DNA of 64,000 nt from Caecitellus pseudoparvulus (GCA_965644315.1 CBFFRQ010000064.1:124001-188000); one strand, 5' to 3'. Counted from the first letter of the stretch, positions 27,466 to 37,838 are shown. A program made the numbers and translations. The notes: generated by a model not told the origin, from the letters alone.

Positions 27466-30282
27466 ATGAAGAGCCGCACAGTGAGTGAAAGGCGTGGCGT
27501 GGGAGTTTCACGCGAAACTGCCATTCTGCTCGAGGGGATACCCACACCAAGCGGGCCAGCGAGTGAAGACAGTCCGGCCAAGCAGTGCAAGGCCACTAAT
27601 CACATGTCACAAAGGGGATTTAGCGCGCACGGGCCACCAGCAAGTGTCGCTGGCCCCTCAGATGCTGAGGAAGCATGGTCTCGGCACGGGTTGCCGGACT
27701 CAGCGGCGCTGGCGCTGCTGTCCGGCGCCGCTGGTGAAGCCGACGCAGCATTGCAGGGTGGAACGACGGCGTGGGCTTGCGCCGTGTGCACGCTGCACAA
27801 CGACGCAGGTGCTCTGCAGTGCGGTGCTTGTGGCGCGACGCCGTCGAGTGTGCCCCAGAGGTGTCCAGTCCCAGCAACAGCCCCCCCCCTCCCCGTGGAG
27901 TCGTCAGCCCCATTCTCTGCGGCTGGAGGGAGCGCTGCCCACTTAAGCGAGGACGGCGTGCTGCATGGGCCGCTGGCGCTGCCTTCGTTGGAGGAGGAGG
28001 CGCGCACTGCGTTGCAGGCCGTCAACACCTGCTGCGCCGCTGATGGCCTGCCCTTCACCAGCACCACCTTTCCGCCGACGCAAAGCAGCCTTGGGGCCTC
28101 GCTCACATCGCGTCTGGCACAGCAGGGCATTTCCGTGTCTTGGCAGCGCCCACGCGACATTTCTCCTTTTGACGGGGCGCCAGCGGCGACACGTGAGGCA
28201 GGGACGGCAGGAGCATGGCAGCTGCTGAGTGGCGGGCGCATGCAAGGGCTAGATGTGCAGCAGGGCACACTGGGCAACTGCACGTCCCTCTCTGCGCTGT
28301 GCACCGTTGCGGAGGGCGACCCTGAAGCAGCTGCACGGTTGTTCGTGAGCACAGCTACTTCGCCCAATGGAGTGTACCAGGTTCGCCTCTGCATCAATGG
28401 CATGTGGCGTGTAGTTACGGTGGATGACTGCCTCCCAGTCAGTAGCCAGTCTGGAGCACTCCTGCTGGGCTGTGCTCGGCGTGGCTATTTGTGGCTGAGC
28501 ATTTTGGAGAAGGCCACTGCAGCGGTTGCGTGCGAGGGGTACGCCTCCCTGCAGGGGCGTTCCTCTGCAGCTGCATTCCGGCTCTTCACGGGCATGCCAG
28601 TCGATGTCATTCAAGTCGGTTTCGGCAGTACACACACCGAGCAAGGCATGTGGCGCTGGATGGGCGGCAGCGGTGCAACTGCCCTGCCGCCGACAATTGC
28701 CGATCCCCACGAGCTTGATGCGTTCTGGGCACGCCTTGAGTCAGCAGCAGAGGCTGGCTACCTCCTGACAGCAGATACGGCGCTACATCCGGAGAGCATA
28801 CGCAGCGACCTGTGTGCGGCAGGGCTGGCGGTGCCGTCCGAAGCCCACATTCAAGCGCTGGGCCTGTCCCTGAACCACAGCTTCAGCGTTGTGGGCCTGG
28901 AGTTGCTGCCCTTTGGTCCTGGAGGGGCCATGGCACGTGCTGTCCGCATTCGGAACCCACATGGCCGGTGCAAGTATTGCGGGCCATGGTCTTTCGGCGA
29001 CCCGCGGTTCTGGACAGCAGCTCGAAAGCAGGCCGCCGGAGTGCACGATCCCGCCCTCATGCAAGGCGCAGGGCTGGCACTGCTGCCGTTCAAGGTGTGG
29101 TGCAGCGTGTTCTGCCAAGTCACGATTGCACGTGTTCGGCCAGGGTGGCAGCGCACGGCAGTGAGCCTCGCTCTGCCGGCGTTCCACCCGGAAAGCCTGC
29201 GCGCTCTGCCGCCTGCGTCTGGCACGCGAGACTTGGTGCTTGAAGAGCTGTGGAGGGGGTTGCCCCCGTGCCCCGCCCTTGTGATCTCCGCGCCCACTTC
29301 AGATGCTGCTGTGTCAATGGAGGTCGTCCTCTCTCGCCGATGCGGTTGGCTGAAGCACAGGGCCGAGGCGGATACGCCTGTCCCGGTGTCGCAAGAGCAG
29401 GCGGTGGATTTGGGTGCCGTCGTGCTGGAGGGGGACCTGACTGCACCAGTGGCAGGCTTGGAATTGGGAGCTTTGCCGCGCGTCTTGCAGTGGCTGCCCC
29501 GCAGTGGGCACGAGGATTGGCAGTGCCATGGAGTGCAAGTGCAGCAGGCGAGGGAGCCGCTCACAACCGACAAGGTGACGCTGGTCCCGCTTTCCTTCGC
29601 CCTGCTGTCTCCTAGCAGGTACGACGATGAAGTGTCCCATCCAGTACTCAGCCAGCCTTCCTGGGCCAGTGCTGGATCAGGTGCCGCTCAGTGGGACTCT
29701 CATAGATTTCCCAAACCGGCGGCGAGTTGCAGTGACACCGGCTCGGGTCCCAGCGACAGGTTGCTGGAGCACGAGCGGGGTGCTGTGGTGGAAGTACATG
29801 CTCCAGTGCCCCTGAATCTCGCTGTACAGCAGCTGCCCATCTCCGCCCTGCGCACAGCGCTACTTGCACTGACCATGCAGCGCGGCAAGCGCGTGTCCCA
29901 AGGCACAGCCTTCGCAGGCTTTGTCATGCGGCTGCTGCACGAGCCATTTGGCGGCATCGTGCGCACGGTTGAGAACACGACAACAGACAAGGTCTTCGAA
30001 GTGACAGCGTTCTGGCACACTGAAGCTGCCTCGGCAGCCGACAGTGGAGTCTTGAGCACACGGGGAGCCGGCCACGAGAGCTTCGATCGCATCATGCCAG
30101 GCATGCGGCAAGTGATGCTGGTCCTCACCCCGACCAACTGCAAGCAGGCGTGTACGATTAGCATGCAGCACACGACGCGGTGTGTGCCGCTGGCCCAAGT
30201 GGACTTCACGACGCCGGGACACGTCCCAGCGGTGCAAGGCACCCTGCACGAGCCAGAGCCCTTGCCGAGCTCAAGCCTGTGA
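27466..30282 (+). CDS. RanBP2-zinc-finger calpain (small-optic-lobes/calpain-15-like)
   Basis: A 938-residue single-exon calcium-protease-family gene. Residues 103-132 form a RanBP2-type zinc finger (WACAVCTLHNDAGALQCGAC). The CysPc domain spans about 255-560. Its catalytic triad is intact: Cys272 in QGTLGNCTSLSAL, His471 in LNHSFSVVG and Asn497 in IRNPHGRC. GYLWLSILEKA and AFRLFTGMP are further calpain blocks. Usual calpains read LGDCWFLAAL; here Trp-Phe after the Cys is replaced by Thr-Ser. The C-terminal 370 residues may be one or two diverged beta-sandwich domains; no EF-hand (PEF) domain is seen. The finger plus CysPc layout matches the SOL/CAPN15 group, in which the finger binds ubiquitin or partner proteins. 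AATGTT, not AATGCA, follows the stop. Confidence 0.88.
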   Translation: MKSRTVSERRGVGVSRETAILLEGIPTPSGPASEDSPAKQCKATNHMSQRGFSAHGPPASVAGPSDAEEAWSRHGLPDSAALALLSGAAGEADAALQGGTTAWACAVCTLHNDAGALQCGACGATPSSVPQRCPVPATAPPLPVESSAPFSAAGGSAAHLSEDGVLHGPLALPSLEEEARTALQAVNTCCAADGLPFTSTTFPPTQSSLGASLTSRLAQQGISVSWQRPRDISPFDGAPAATREAGTAGAWQLLSGGRMQGLDVQQGTLGNCTSLSALCTVAEGDPEAAARLFVSTATSPNGVYQVRLCINGMWRVVTVDDCLPVSSQSGALLLGCARRGYLWLSILEKATAAVACEGYASLQGRSSAAAFRLFTGMPVDVIQVGFGSTHTEQGMWRWMGGSGATALPPTIADPHELDAFWARLESAAEAGYLLTADTALHPESIRSDLCAAGLAVPSEAHIQALGLSLNHSFSVVGLELLPFGPGGAMARAVRIRNPHGRCKYCGPWSFGDPRFWTAARKQAAGVHDPALMQGAGLALLPFKVWCSVFCQVTIARVRPGWQRTAVSLALPAFHPESLRALPPASGTRDLVLEELWRGLPPCPALVISAPTSDAAVSMEVVLSRRCGWLKHRAEADTPVPVSQEQAVDLGAVVLEGDLTAPVAGLELGALPRVLQWLPRSGHEDWQCHGVQVQQAREPLTTDKVTLVPLSFALLSPSRYDDEVSHPVLSQPSWASAGSGAAQWDSHRFPKPAASCSDTGSGPSDRLLEHERGAVVEVHAPVPLNLAVQQLPISALRTALLALTMQRGKRVSQGTAFAGFVMRLLHEPFGGIVRTVENTTTDKVFEVTAFWHTEAASAADSGVLSTRGAGHESFDRIMPGMRQVMLVLTPTNCKQACTISMQHTTRCVPLAQVDFTTPGHVPAVQGTLHEPEPLPSSSL

Positions 30283-30656
30283 CAGCCTCCACCTTGAAGC
30301 TGAATGTTGCCAGTCCAAGGGCAACTTCTGCAGAGGATAGCTGTTGCTTGACTCAAGGTTCTCCGCACGGCGTTCTGGGCAGCTCTGTGCCACACCACGG
30401 TTGGGCTGTGCCAGCTTGCCCTGGTTGCCTGAGGGACGCGTTCTCACCTCGTGACACTTTCATGTCTGCGCCAATTCAACACACTTCGCAAGCCCCCTAC
30501 CGCTCAAGTGCCCTCTGTACACGCACACACTTGCCGCAGTCGCTCACAAAACTGCTCGCGAAAGCAAGCTTGCGCCAGAGCGCGAGCCTTGCAACGCCAT
30601 CTGGCCAAGGGGAACACAGGCTCCTACCTGAGAACCAGCCAATCCTAGTGGACACA
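30283..30656. other. Intergenic region after the calpain gene
   Basis: 374 bases between two plus-strand genes. The first 25 bases past the stop hold GAATGTTG, a variant of the 3' motif. No gene or known promoter motif was found. Confidence 0.4.
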
Positions 30657-32264
30657 ATGTCCACCATCAACATTATGCCTGAGTCGCAGAGCATCCGTGA
30701 CGAGGAGACGCTCCGGAAGCTGGTGGGAAGGTACGTGCGCCGAAACGCCGCTTGAAACGCCCTTTGCATCCTGTTGCTCATGCCGCCTCCCCGCGCGCCA
30801 CCACAGGCCACTCGTGCCGTTTTTCACCGAAGGTGACGTCGTTAACTCGGAGATGCTGTTAGAGGACCAGTGCGTGCCTAGCCGCCCCGCTGCGCCATGC
30901 CACCTCACACGGCAGACTGCACACTTGTGTGGCGCAGGACTCATGAAGATGTGACAGTGGCCGTGCGGCAGTGGAACGCAGACGGCTACTTCGAGGAAGC
31001 CAAGGGGTTGCGCACTGTGGGGCATGGTGCGCCTGCTTCGCACGCGGCTGCCTCAGCCTCCGGCGGGCGTGCTGGCCACACCCAGCAACGCGGGTCCAGG
31101 GCGCCGCCGCCGGCGCAGCGGTCTGACCGACGGCGCCGCAAGAAGGGCGTCAACTCCGGAGCACCCGCCCCTGCTGCGCCCAAAGCAGTGGGCATGGCTG
31201 CCCTGCAAGCTGCCGGACTGCCGACGGAGGTGGTGGCGAGCCTGGCGCAAGTGGTGGCCGATGGACAGGCGGCTGCCGCCAACTCTCTGGGCCTGCGGCC
31301 TGCCGCCCTGGACGCTTCGGCGCCTGGGGGCACCCCTGGCAGCATGGCCAAGCCTTCCAATGCGAAGAAGAAGAAAAAGAAGAAGGGAAAGAAGGGGGGC
31401 GCCTCAGGGGGGCCCAAGGGCCGAGCTGCCCAGCCAGTGCACCAGGTCGGCCACAGCGCTGGCGGCGTGGCCCCCACTGACTCTGTCGCCTGGTCCGCCT
31501 TCCAAGGTGCCGCTCCCAGTGCGGCAGCCTTGCCCGTGCCCACATTTGGCGAAGACAGCGACACAGAGGGGGAGGAGGTCGGGGGCACCCCCCCAGTGAC
31601 TGGTGCGTCGCCTGCCTTGACAGGGGTGATGGGGACCCCCGCCGCGGTGCCCGAGCCTGTGCCGAATAGCAGCCCTGCTCGCCCCTTGGATGGTGCTGCC
31701 TTCTTGGCTTCCCTGCGGGGCGCAGCACCGGTCCAAGACCAGCAGAACCAGCCTGCCCCTGCAATCCCCCAGGCACCAGCTCCGCAGCAGGCACCCATGC
31801 AGCATTCGCAGGCACAGCAGTATGCGGCGGCACGTGCGGCGCACACCCATGCCGTGGCCATGCGGCACCAGGCCGCAGCTGTGCAGGCTGCCTACCACCA
31901 GTACTATGCCCAGCAGGCAGCGGCGGGGTCCAGGCTGGCGCCCACAGCGACTCCTCTCCCACACCCGCCCCATCCGCCTGTCGAGGCTGGGCAAGCGCAG
32001 GGGGCGTCCCCCCTCCAAGTGCCGGCCAAGGCGCCCCCCACGGGGCCCTGGGGTGTCCCCCAAACGGCCAAGGCGTCCACCACATCCATCGCCTCGGCCC
32101 AGCTGGCCGCCAAGGCCGCTTCAAACGCACCACCCCGCCAATCTCAGCCTCCGGAAGCTGGCCGTGTGCAGCGAGGGGCTCCCTCTGTAACCAGCTTACT
32201 GCCCGCCTCGTTGGCAGCTCGGCGGGGCCGGCGCAAGGCCAAGACCAGGCCAGGCCTCCCGTGA
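30657..32264 (+). CDS. Unrecognised protein with short conserved-looking N-domain and Ala/Pro/Gln-rich tail, three exons
   Basis: Exons 30657-30730, 30807-30869 and 30938-32264 join in frame (introns 76 and 68 bases, GTACGT and GTGCGT donors) to 487 residues. The first 75 residues look ordered (IRDEETLRKLVGRPLVPFF, EDQTHEDVTVAVRQWNADGY). A basic patch with KKKKKKKGKKGG lies near residue 190. The tail is rich in Ala, Pro, Gln and Gly (QQAPMQHSQAQQYAAARAAH), as in RNA-binding or scaffold proteins. I recognise no family. The two tiny first exons are supported by clean splice sites and a continuous frame. GCAATGCACG follows the stop by about 35 bases. Confidence 0.6.
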
Positions 32265-32298
32265 CGCTCTGACAGCGGCCAGAGGCGGAGTGCGCCTG

Positions 32299-32305
32299 CA
32301 ATGCA
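32299..32305 (+). terminator. Putative poly(A) signal (CAATGCA)
   Basis: It lies 35 bases past the plus-strand stop at 32264. A second, minus-strand copy at 32335-32341 serves the convergent hydratase gene. Confidence 0.45.
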
Positions 32306-32358
32306 CGTGGCAGCTGGTGCGGTAGCGTGGGGTCTGCATTGTGCCTGCCAAGAGTGCA

Positions 32359-33350
32359 TCACTGCCCTTTGTATACAGGCGCGCGTTTCTCGCGGAACGC
32401 CGTCAGGCCCTCGATCCGGTCCTCTGTCGGGATGACCTGGGCGTAGCAGGCTTCCTCCACCCTCATGCCTGTGGCCAGGTCCGCCTGCATGCCCGAGTCA
32501 ATGGCCGCCTTGGCCATGCGCAGCGCCACTGGCCCCTTGTTCAGCATGCTGCTCGCCAGTTCCAGGGCCTTGTCCACAGCCCCGCCCTCTGGCGTCGCGT
32601 AGTCCACGAGGCCCATCCCCTGCGCCTCCTCCGCGTTCACTCGTCGGCCAGTGAAGATCAACTCCTTCGCCTTGGCTGTGCCCACCAGGCGGGGCAGGCG
32701 CTGGGTGCCCCCCGCGCCGGGGATGATGGCCAGGCCAGTCTCGGGCAAGCCCAGGACGGCAGTCGCGTCGGCGACGCGCAGGTCAGCGGCGAGGGCCAGC
32801 TCGCAGCCCCCGCCCAGCGCTGCGCCGTGGATAGCGGCGATGACAGGCATGGGCAGTGCAGCTAGGCCCGTAAAGGCAGCTCGCAAGCCATACACGAAGG
32901 CAGCCACTTCCTGGGGGTTCATGGCTGCACGCTCCTTGAGGTCGGCTCCGGCGCAGAACACCCGCGGCACAGTTGACCGCAGCACGACGGCACGGATGTC
33001 CTTGTCGAAACGCACCGTGTCCAGTGCGAAGCGAAACTCGTCCATCATGGCCTTCCCCAACGCGTTCTTCGACTTGGGACGGTTCAGGGTGAACATCGCA
33101 ATACCCGTGTGATCCCCATCCAGCTTCTCCAACTGGAACTCCTCCCCCGTCACCGTGCTGGCTGCACGGCGCAGGGCTGCGGCCTGAGCGGGACCAGTGA
33201 CGTGGAGTGCAGTTGTGGGGGTGGCGGGCTATCTCCGGCGCGGCTGAGGAGCCCAGGCACAAGGCTCTACATGTGAGCACACATACTCACATTGACAAAG
33301 CCTGCAGCTCGCTGGGCCACATGCCGCCCCGCAGCTGCCAAAGTCAACAT
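32359..33350 (-). CDS. AUH: Mitochondrial enoyl-CoA hydratase/isomerase, AUH (methylglutaconyl-CoA hydratase)-like, two exons
   Basis: Exon 1 (33350-33291) encodes a presequence, MLTLAAAGRHVAQRAAGFVN. A 62-base GTGAGT intron leads to exon 2 (33228-32359), for 309 residues in all. Crotonase signatures are present: VFCAGADLKER, AAIHGAALGGGCELALAADL (oxyanion-hole Gly) and GLPETGLAIIPGAGGTQRLPR with the catalytic Glu. The GAGGTQRLPRLVGTAKAKELIFTG block fits the AUH branch, which hydrates 3-methylglutaconyl-CoA in leucine breakdown; general enoyl-CoA hydratase activity is the alternative. The short basic N-terminus fits mitochondrial import. GCAATTTCCGC (33367-33377) reads GCGGAAATTGC about 17 bases upstream of the start. 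CAATGCA follows the stop. Confidence 0.88.
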
Positions 33351-34100
33351 GGCGTGGTGCTCAGAAGCAATTTCCGCTGCTTGCACAGCGCCGTTGTCAA
33401 GGTGTGGCAGCTAGTTGCTCACTCTCACGTGCTTAGACGCTGGTACACGTACTGTTGACACAAGTTTGGGTCTGATTTGCCTTGAGTGGTTCAGAGAAGG
33501 GCATGTCCACCGAGGCTTTCCAAATGACTCAACAATGCATCATTCGCGCACCTGGAAAATGAACCCTACGAGCGTCTGCCGCCTTTCAGCAGCCCCGTGC
33601 CTGGTCTTCACTTTCTACTGTGCGTCAACATCAGCTGTTTGGTCCAACACTGTCTCTACTGCAGTGTTCACGCGTCTCTGATCGCGTCTCGGTTGTTGGT
33701 GAGTGCTTGGCAGGCTGGACATGCAGCTTGGCTGGGCAGCAGGGTGTCTCTGATTTGGGCCGTGGCAGCGAGCTTGCCACGCTTCCGTGTCCTGCGTGTT
33801 GGCATGGACGGCGCATGCTAGCATCCTTGTGTTGCTGGATCCCGCTCAGTGCGGGCGGTGGGGCCAAAGCATGTGGCCAGTGTCGGGGTGGTGCAGTGGA
33901 GGCATCAAATTCCGCTCACCGCCACGCCACGCGAATGCTGTTCGTCGTGCCGTGGCTCGGTGCGCCCTTGTGCCGCTTGGTATCAGTGTGCTCGCGCAAG
34001 TTGCCGAACTTCCATGCCAGTCCCCCTCACGCTCGCACGATCCGCGCTCCCCTTCGCCTGGTTTTGCAGCTTCCCCAGCGACACACCCCCAGTACCAGTC
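33351..34100. other. Gap between the hydratase and RPL30 (divergent)
   Basis: 750 bases. The hydratase promoter motif lies at 33367-33377. Near 33903 CAAATTCCGC is a reversed variant of the same motif, about 195 bases upstream of RPL30. A GTGAGT at 33698 followed by AG sites could mark an intron in the RPL30 leader, but nothing proves it. No protein gene was found. Confidence 0.4.
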
Positions 34101-34442
34101 ATGCCCAAGAAGAAGGCCTCCACGACGGAGTCCGTCAACGCCCGCCTGCAGCTGGTGATGAAGTCCGGCCGTGCCTCCCTGGGGTACCGCCAGACCCTGA
34201 AGCACCTGCGCGACGGCTCTGCCAAGCTCGTCATCATTGCCAGCAACACCCCCACGCTGCGCAAGTCTGAGCTGGAGTACTACGCCATGCTGTCCCGCAA
34301 GTCCTCCAACACCAAGGTGCACCTGTTCGCCGGCAACAACAACGACCTCGGCACTGCCTGCGGAAAGCTGTTCTCTGTGTCTTGCCTCACCGTCACGGAC
34401 GAGGGTGACTCCGACATCATCCGCTCTCTGCCCCAGGCATAA
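34101..34442 (+). CDS. RPL30: Large-subunit ribosomal protein eL30
   Basis: A 113-residue protein matching eL30 end to end: [100 protein letters not shown] and GDSDII. It is a cytosolic 60S subunit protein of the L7Ae/L30e/S12e fold that binds kink-turn RNA. No coding intron is present, unusual for ribosomal protein genes in intron-bearing genomes; a leader intron is possible. Codon use is strongly C-ending, as expected for high expression. No AATGCA lies in the first 100 bases downstream. Confidence 0.97.
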   Translation: MPKKKASTTESVNARLQLVMKSGRASLGYRQTLKHLRDGSAKLVIIASNTPTLRKSELEYYAMLSRKSSNTKVHLFAGNNNDLGTACGKLFSVSCLTVTDEGDSDIIRSLPQA

Positions 34443-34664
34443 GCAGCCTGAGCACGGCTGCTCGCCTTCCTCCCCTCCCTTCCTCGCCACGGACAGCGGG
34501 AATCCTCAACCCCCTCCGCCTTCACCTCGCCGCGCCATGACACCCGGCACAGTAGTGTGTGCGCTGGTGCTCTCTTCTTTGAATTGACACTCGCGTGCAG
34601 TCACCACCCACCCACCCACCCCACACTCCACGCTTGCTTCGAGTTGCACACGCCACCCAACGCT

Positions 34665-37400
34665 TTACATCCGGCTGCCGCCAGTGTAGCCCAGGGGAGA
34701 CACAGCAGAAACGCCGCCCCTGCCGGGTACGCTGCGCATGGTGCTGGACATGTCGTCCTCGTCCACGGGAGTGCCTGCTGTCTTCTTGAGGGCGTGGATC
34801 TGCCTGCGGTACATCTCCCGCTCGGCAGCCCACGCAGCCTTGTCCTCGCTCCACAGCTGCGTCAGCACTTCAGTCTCCTCACTCCAGTTCTTCACGGCAG
34901 CCGCCCGCCCCTCACGCTCCCCCTCCAGCTCCTGCCGCAGCGTGTCCAGCTGGGCCCGGGACGCCGGCACGAGGGAGTCCGGCACCGCAGCAGGCGAAAT
35001 GGACGTCAGGCGCCCCCCAGTCGCCGCGTCCGTGACGTCAGCTAGCTGCGCCGTCAGGCGCCCCCGCTCCCCCACCCACTCCTTCTGGTCCGCCTCCCAC
35101 TGCCCGTACAGGTTCTTGATCTCGCCCTCCAGGGCCGCCACGTGGGCCGCCAGCTTGGCGTTGGCAGTGTTCAGGCGGGCCCTGTCCTCGTCCAGCGCCC
35201 GCAGGCGAGCCTCCGTGCCCTCCGCCCCGGGCGTCAGGCGCAGCGCATCCCGGAGCCGGGCGGTCTCCGCCATGAGCGCCTTGCGGTCCGCGTTGGCGGC
35301 GGCGATGAGCTCACGCTTCTCCTTGGCCCACGCCCGCCACTCATCGCGCGTCAGCACCGCCGCGTCAGTGGAGGTGGCGTGGTAGGCGCTGCGAGCTGCC
35401 TCTCGCGCCTCGCCCGCCTCCTCCTTGGCCGCTGCCAGCTGCAGCTGCAGCTCACGCACCTCCGCCCGCGACGCAGCCAGCTCGTGCCGCAGAGCGGCAG
35501 AGAGGGATGCGTCAGCGCCGCCGCCACTGGCGCCAGATGCCGTGCTGGGGCTACCGCCAGGGCTGCCGCGCGCTCCGGGCGTGGTGGTGGCGCCGGCGCC
35601 GCCCATGAGGCGGTCAGCCACGCGCTGGGCCAGCGCTGCCGAGGAGGCGATGGCAGCGCCTGAAGGCAGGTCGGTCAGGGCCTGCCCCTGGGGTGTGCGC
35701 ACACCCGCCTCCTCCGCCGCCACGGCGACGGCCTGGGCGGCACGCAGCACCGCAGCCAGGCACGCCTGCGCCAGCAGCAGCTGGTCTGTGGTGCTGGCCA
35801 GGGTGTCCCGCAGCCCACCCGCCTCCACGCCGTGCACTTCCACCAACGCGTGGAGCACCTCGGTGGTGAGGGCGGCCACCAGGGCGGGGTCGGCAGAGGG
35901 CGCGTGCTGGTGCAGGAAGGCGGCTGCGACGGCGGACGCCTCGTCATGCACGCCCACGGACACCTCCCCCTTGACACCCTCCTCCACATCCACCTTCATC
36001 ACGACACGGCTGTCGCCGTAGGTGGAGGCGGGGGGTGGGCCCATGGCGCCGCGCAGGGCGGTCTCCGACACGCCCAGCATGTCACCGCCTGCCTGCGCCA
36101 GCGTGCCAGCCTCCGCCGCCGAGGGTGGGGACACCCTGGCGCCGGTGGGCACGGCAGGGGGGCGGCTGGGAGACCCGCCCCCTGCGCTGGCACCCTCCCC
36201 TCCCCGCGCCAGCAGCGTGCCTGGTCCGGGGCTCTGGGTGGTGGAGTGCAGCGCCGTGGCATCGGAGCCGGCGCTGATGTTGGGGTGTTCCTCGTGTAGT
36301 ACGTCGCAGACCTCGGACCAGGTGAGGTAGGTGGGGTCCAGGTCCCCCCCCCCCACCGCCGACCGGCCGGGTCCGGGGGCCTCCAGCTTCGCCAGCAGCG
36401 TGGCTGCGCCTCGCCAGGCAGACACCTCTGGGTCGCTCTCCAGCGCCTGCACGAACTCCTTGCGCGGCACAGAGCCAGAGAGCGCGCCGCCCGTCGTGCT
36501 GGCCCCGGGCTGGGCGGCGAAGACCCGCTGCAGAGCCATACGCCGGGCGATGCGGGCTGCCACGGGCACAGGGCTGCCCAGTGGCACGGCAGGCGGCTCC
36601 TCCACGGCCAGGGATGCGAAGGGCGCGCTCTCCTCGGCAGCGGCCGCGGCGGCGGCGAGGGGGGAGGGGGGTGCCACCACCATCACGAGGGGGGGTCCCT
36701 CAGGCCCGATGCCTGCCTGGTCACAGGAGGCGCTGTCCGCGAGGGGCACGCCCGAGGCGGCGGCGGCGGCGTCTCGGAACAGAGAAATGTCTTCCACCGC
36801 GATGTTCTTCTTGGTGGCCAGCGCCTTCTTCAGGCTCAGCACGCGGATGGAGCCGAGCTTGGCTGCAGGCAGCTTCAGTGTCACGCGGACGTCAGTGCCG
36901 GCGGCGCCGCCCCCCCGGTGTTCCACGAACACCTTCACCTTGGACGGCGTGGTGGGCGGCGAGCCAGCGGGGGCCCAGGAGGCAGGGGCGGCTGCCTTGC
37001 CCTCCGACGGCTCCTCGCTGCCCCCCTCGCCGGGGGCCTCCCACCCCCCCTCCTCATGCTGCAGGTCAGCCAGGGTGGAGTGCTTCACCTCCTCAAAGGC
37101 ACGGCCCCAGCGGAAGACCTCCTCGTCGTTGGACACGGCGAAGTAGTACACGCGCTTGGGCGTGTGCACGGAGAAGACGTGCGGCGTCGGCGCCTTACGG
37201 TCCAGCAGGGTCCAGCCTGCGGTGAAGGAGAAGTCCCCCACGTTGAAGGCGCCCTTCAAGTCCAACTTGTCGGGCTTGGTGTAGTAGGCGAAGGCTGCCG
37301 TGGACAGCACCACCCAGCGCTTGCGCCACCGCTTCCCTGCTGGGTCAGACTTGTGCACCCAGCCCTCCTTGATGATCATGGGCTCCTCAGCATCTGTCAT
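34665..37400 (-). CDS. PH-domain and coiled-coil protein
   Basis: A 911-residue single-exon protein. Residues 9-110 form a PH domain (IIKEGWVHKSDPAGKRWRKR, WVVLSTAAFAYYTKPDKLDL, VYYFAVSNDEEVFRWGRAFE), which commonly binds phosphoinositides or partner proteins. Residues 160-260 may be a small beta-grasp module (VRVTLKLPAAKLGSIRVLSL). A Pro/Ser/Gly-rich middle follows. Residues about 650-890 are coiled coil (ELQLQLAAAKEEAGEAREAA, LEGEIKNLYGQWEADQKEWV). The order PH, linker, coil recalls membrane-cytoskeleton adaptors, but I know no exact counterpart. A sense GCGGAATTG motif lies about 107 bases upstream (37507-37516). The gene is convergent with RPL30. Confidence 0.75.
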   Translation of the reverse strand: MTDAEEPMIIKEGWVHKSDPAGKRWRKRWVVLSTAAFAYYTKPDKLDLKGAFNVGDFSFTAGWTLLDRKAPTPHVFSVHTPKRVYYFAVSNDEEVFRWGRAFEEVKHSTLADLQHEEGGWEAPGEGGSEEPSEGKAAAPASWAPAGSPPTTPSKVKVFVEHRGGGAAGTDVRVTLKLPAAKLGSIRVLSLKKALATKKNIAVEDISLFRDAAAAASGVPLADSASCDQAGIGPEGPPLVMVVAPPSPLAAAAAAAEESAPFASLAVEEPPAVPLGSPVPVAARIARRMALQRVFAAQPGASTTGGALSGSVPRKEFVQALESDPEVSAWRGAATLLAKLEAPGPGRSAVGGGDLDPTYLTWSEVCDVLHEEHPNISAGSDATALHSTTQSPGPGTLLARGGEGASAGGGSPSRPPAVPTGARVSPPSAAEAGTLAQAGGDMLGVSETALRGAMGPPPASTYGDSRVVMKVDVEEGVKGEVSVGVHDEASAVAAAFLHQHAPSADPALVAALTTEVLHALVEVHGVEAGGLRDTLASTTDQLLLAQACLAAVLRAAQAVAVAAEEAGVRTPQGQALTDLPSGAAIASSAALAQRVADRLMGGAGATTTPGARGSPGGSPSTASGASGGGADASLSAALRHELAASRAEVRELQLQLAAAKEEAGEAREAARSAYHATSTDAAVLTRDEWRAWAKEKRELIAAANADRKALMAETARLRDALRLTPGAEGTEARLRALDEDRARLNTANAKLAAHVAALEGEIKNLYGQWEADQKEWVGERGRLTAQLADVTDAATGGRLTSISPAAVPDSLVPASRAQLDTLRQELEGEREGRAAAVKNWSEETEVLTQLWSEDKAAWAAEREMYRRQIHALKKTAGTPVDEDDMSSTMRSVPGRGGVSAVSPLGYTGGSRM

Positions 37401-37838
37401 GGTGAGCGGGGAGCCTGTGCAGGGGGTAGGAATGGGTGCTCAGTGTCTGCATGGTGTGGACGGCGGCGTGCAGGCGTGGGCGCGCCTGCACATGCCCAGT
37501 TGCAGACAATTCCGCAACGTCGTCGGCGACCCGCACAGACTGCACGCTCGTGCCTGGCATGCCGGGCATGGTGGCCCAGGCCATGTCATGCACAGAAATC
37601 ACCGCACATGACCGACAGGACCCTTCCCAATGCACCTGTTCACTGCTCGACCTCGCCTCGCAGGCGCTGGCGGACACTCACGAGAGGTGGGGCTGCCCTG
37701 CGGAAGTTGGACGCGGGGTGGCTGCTTGCAGTGCAGGCAAGCCTGCGTTCCTGGTGAATGGTGCGCCGTGCAGGCACGGGCTCACACAAGGAGTTCCGAG
37801 TGCATTCTAAGTTTGGCGCGACAGCCCACTCTGTTGCG
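37401..37838. other. Intergenic region between HEATR6 and the PH gene
   Basis: 438 bases. It holds the PH-gene promoter with CAATTCCGCA at 37507-37516 and, near 37800-37810, TGCATTCT, which reads AGAATGCA in the HEATR6 direction. No gene was found. Confidence 0.4.

Noticed and set aside
34665-37400. Naming the PH-coiled-coil gene SWAP-70 or a kinesin-related adaptor
   Set aside because: Only the PH domain and generic coil agree; there is no EF-hand, DH or motor region.
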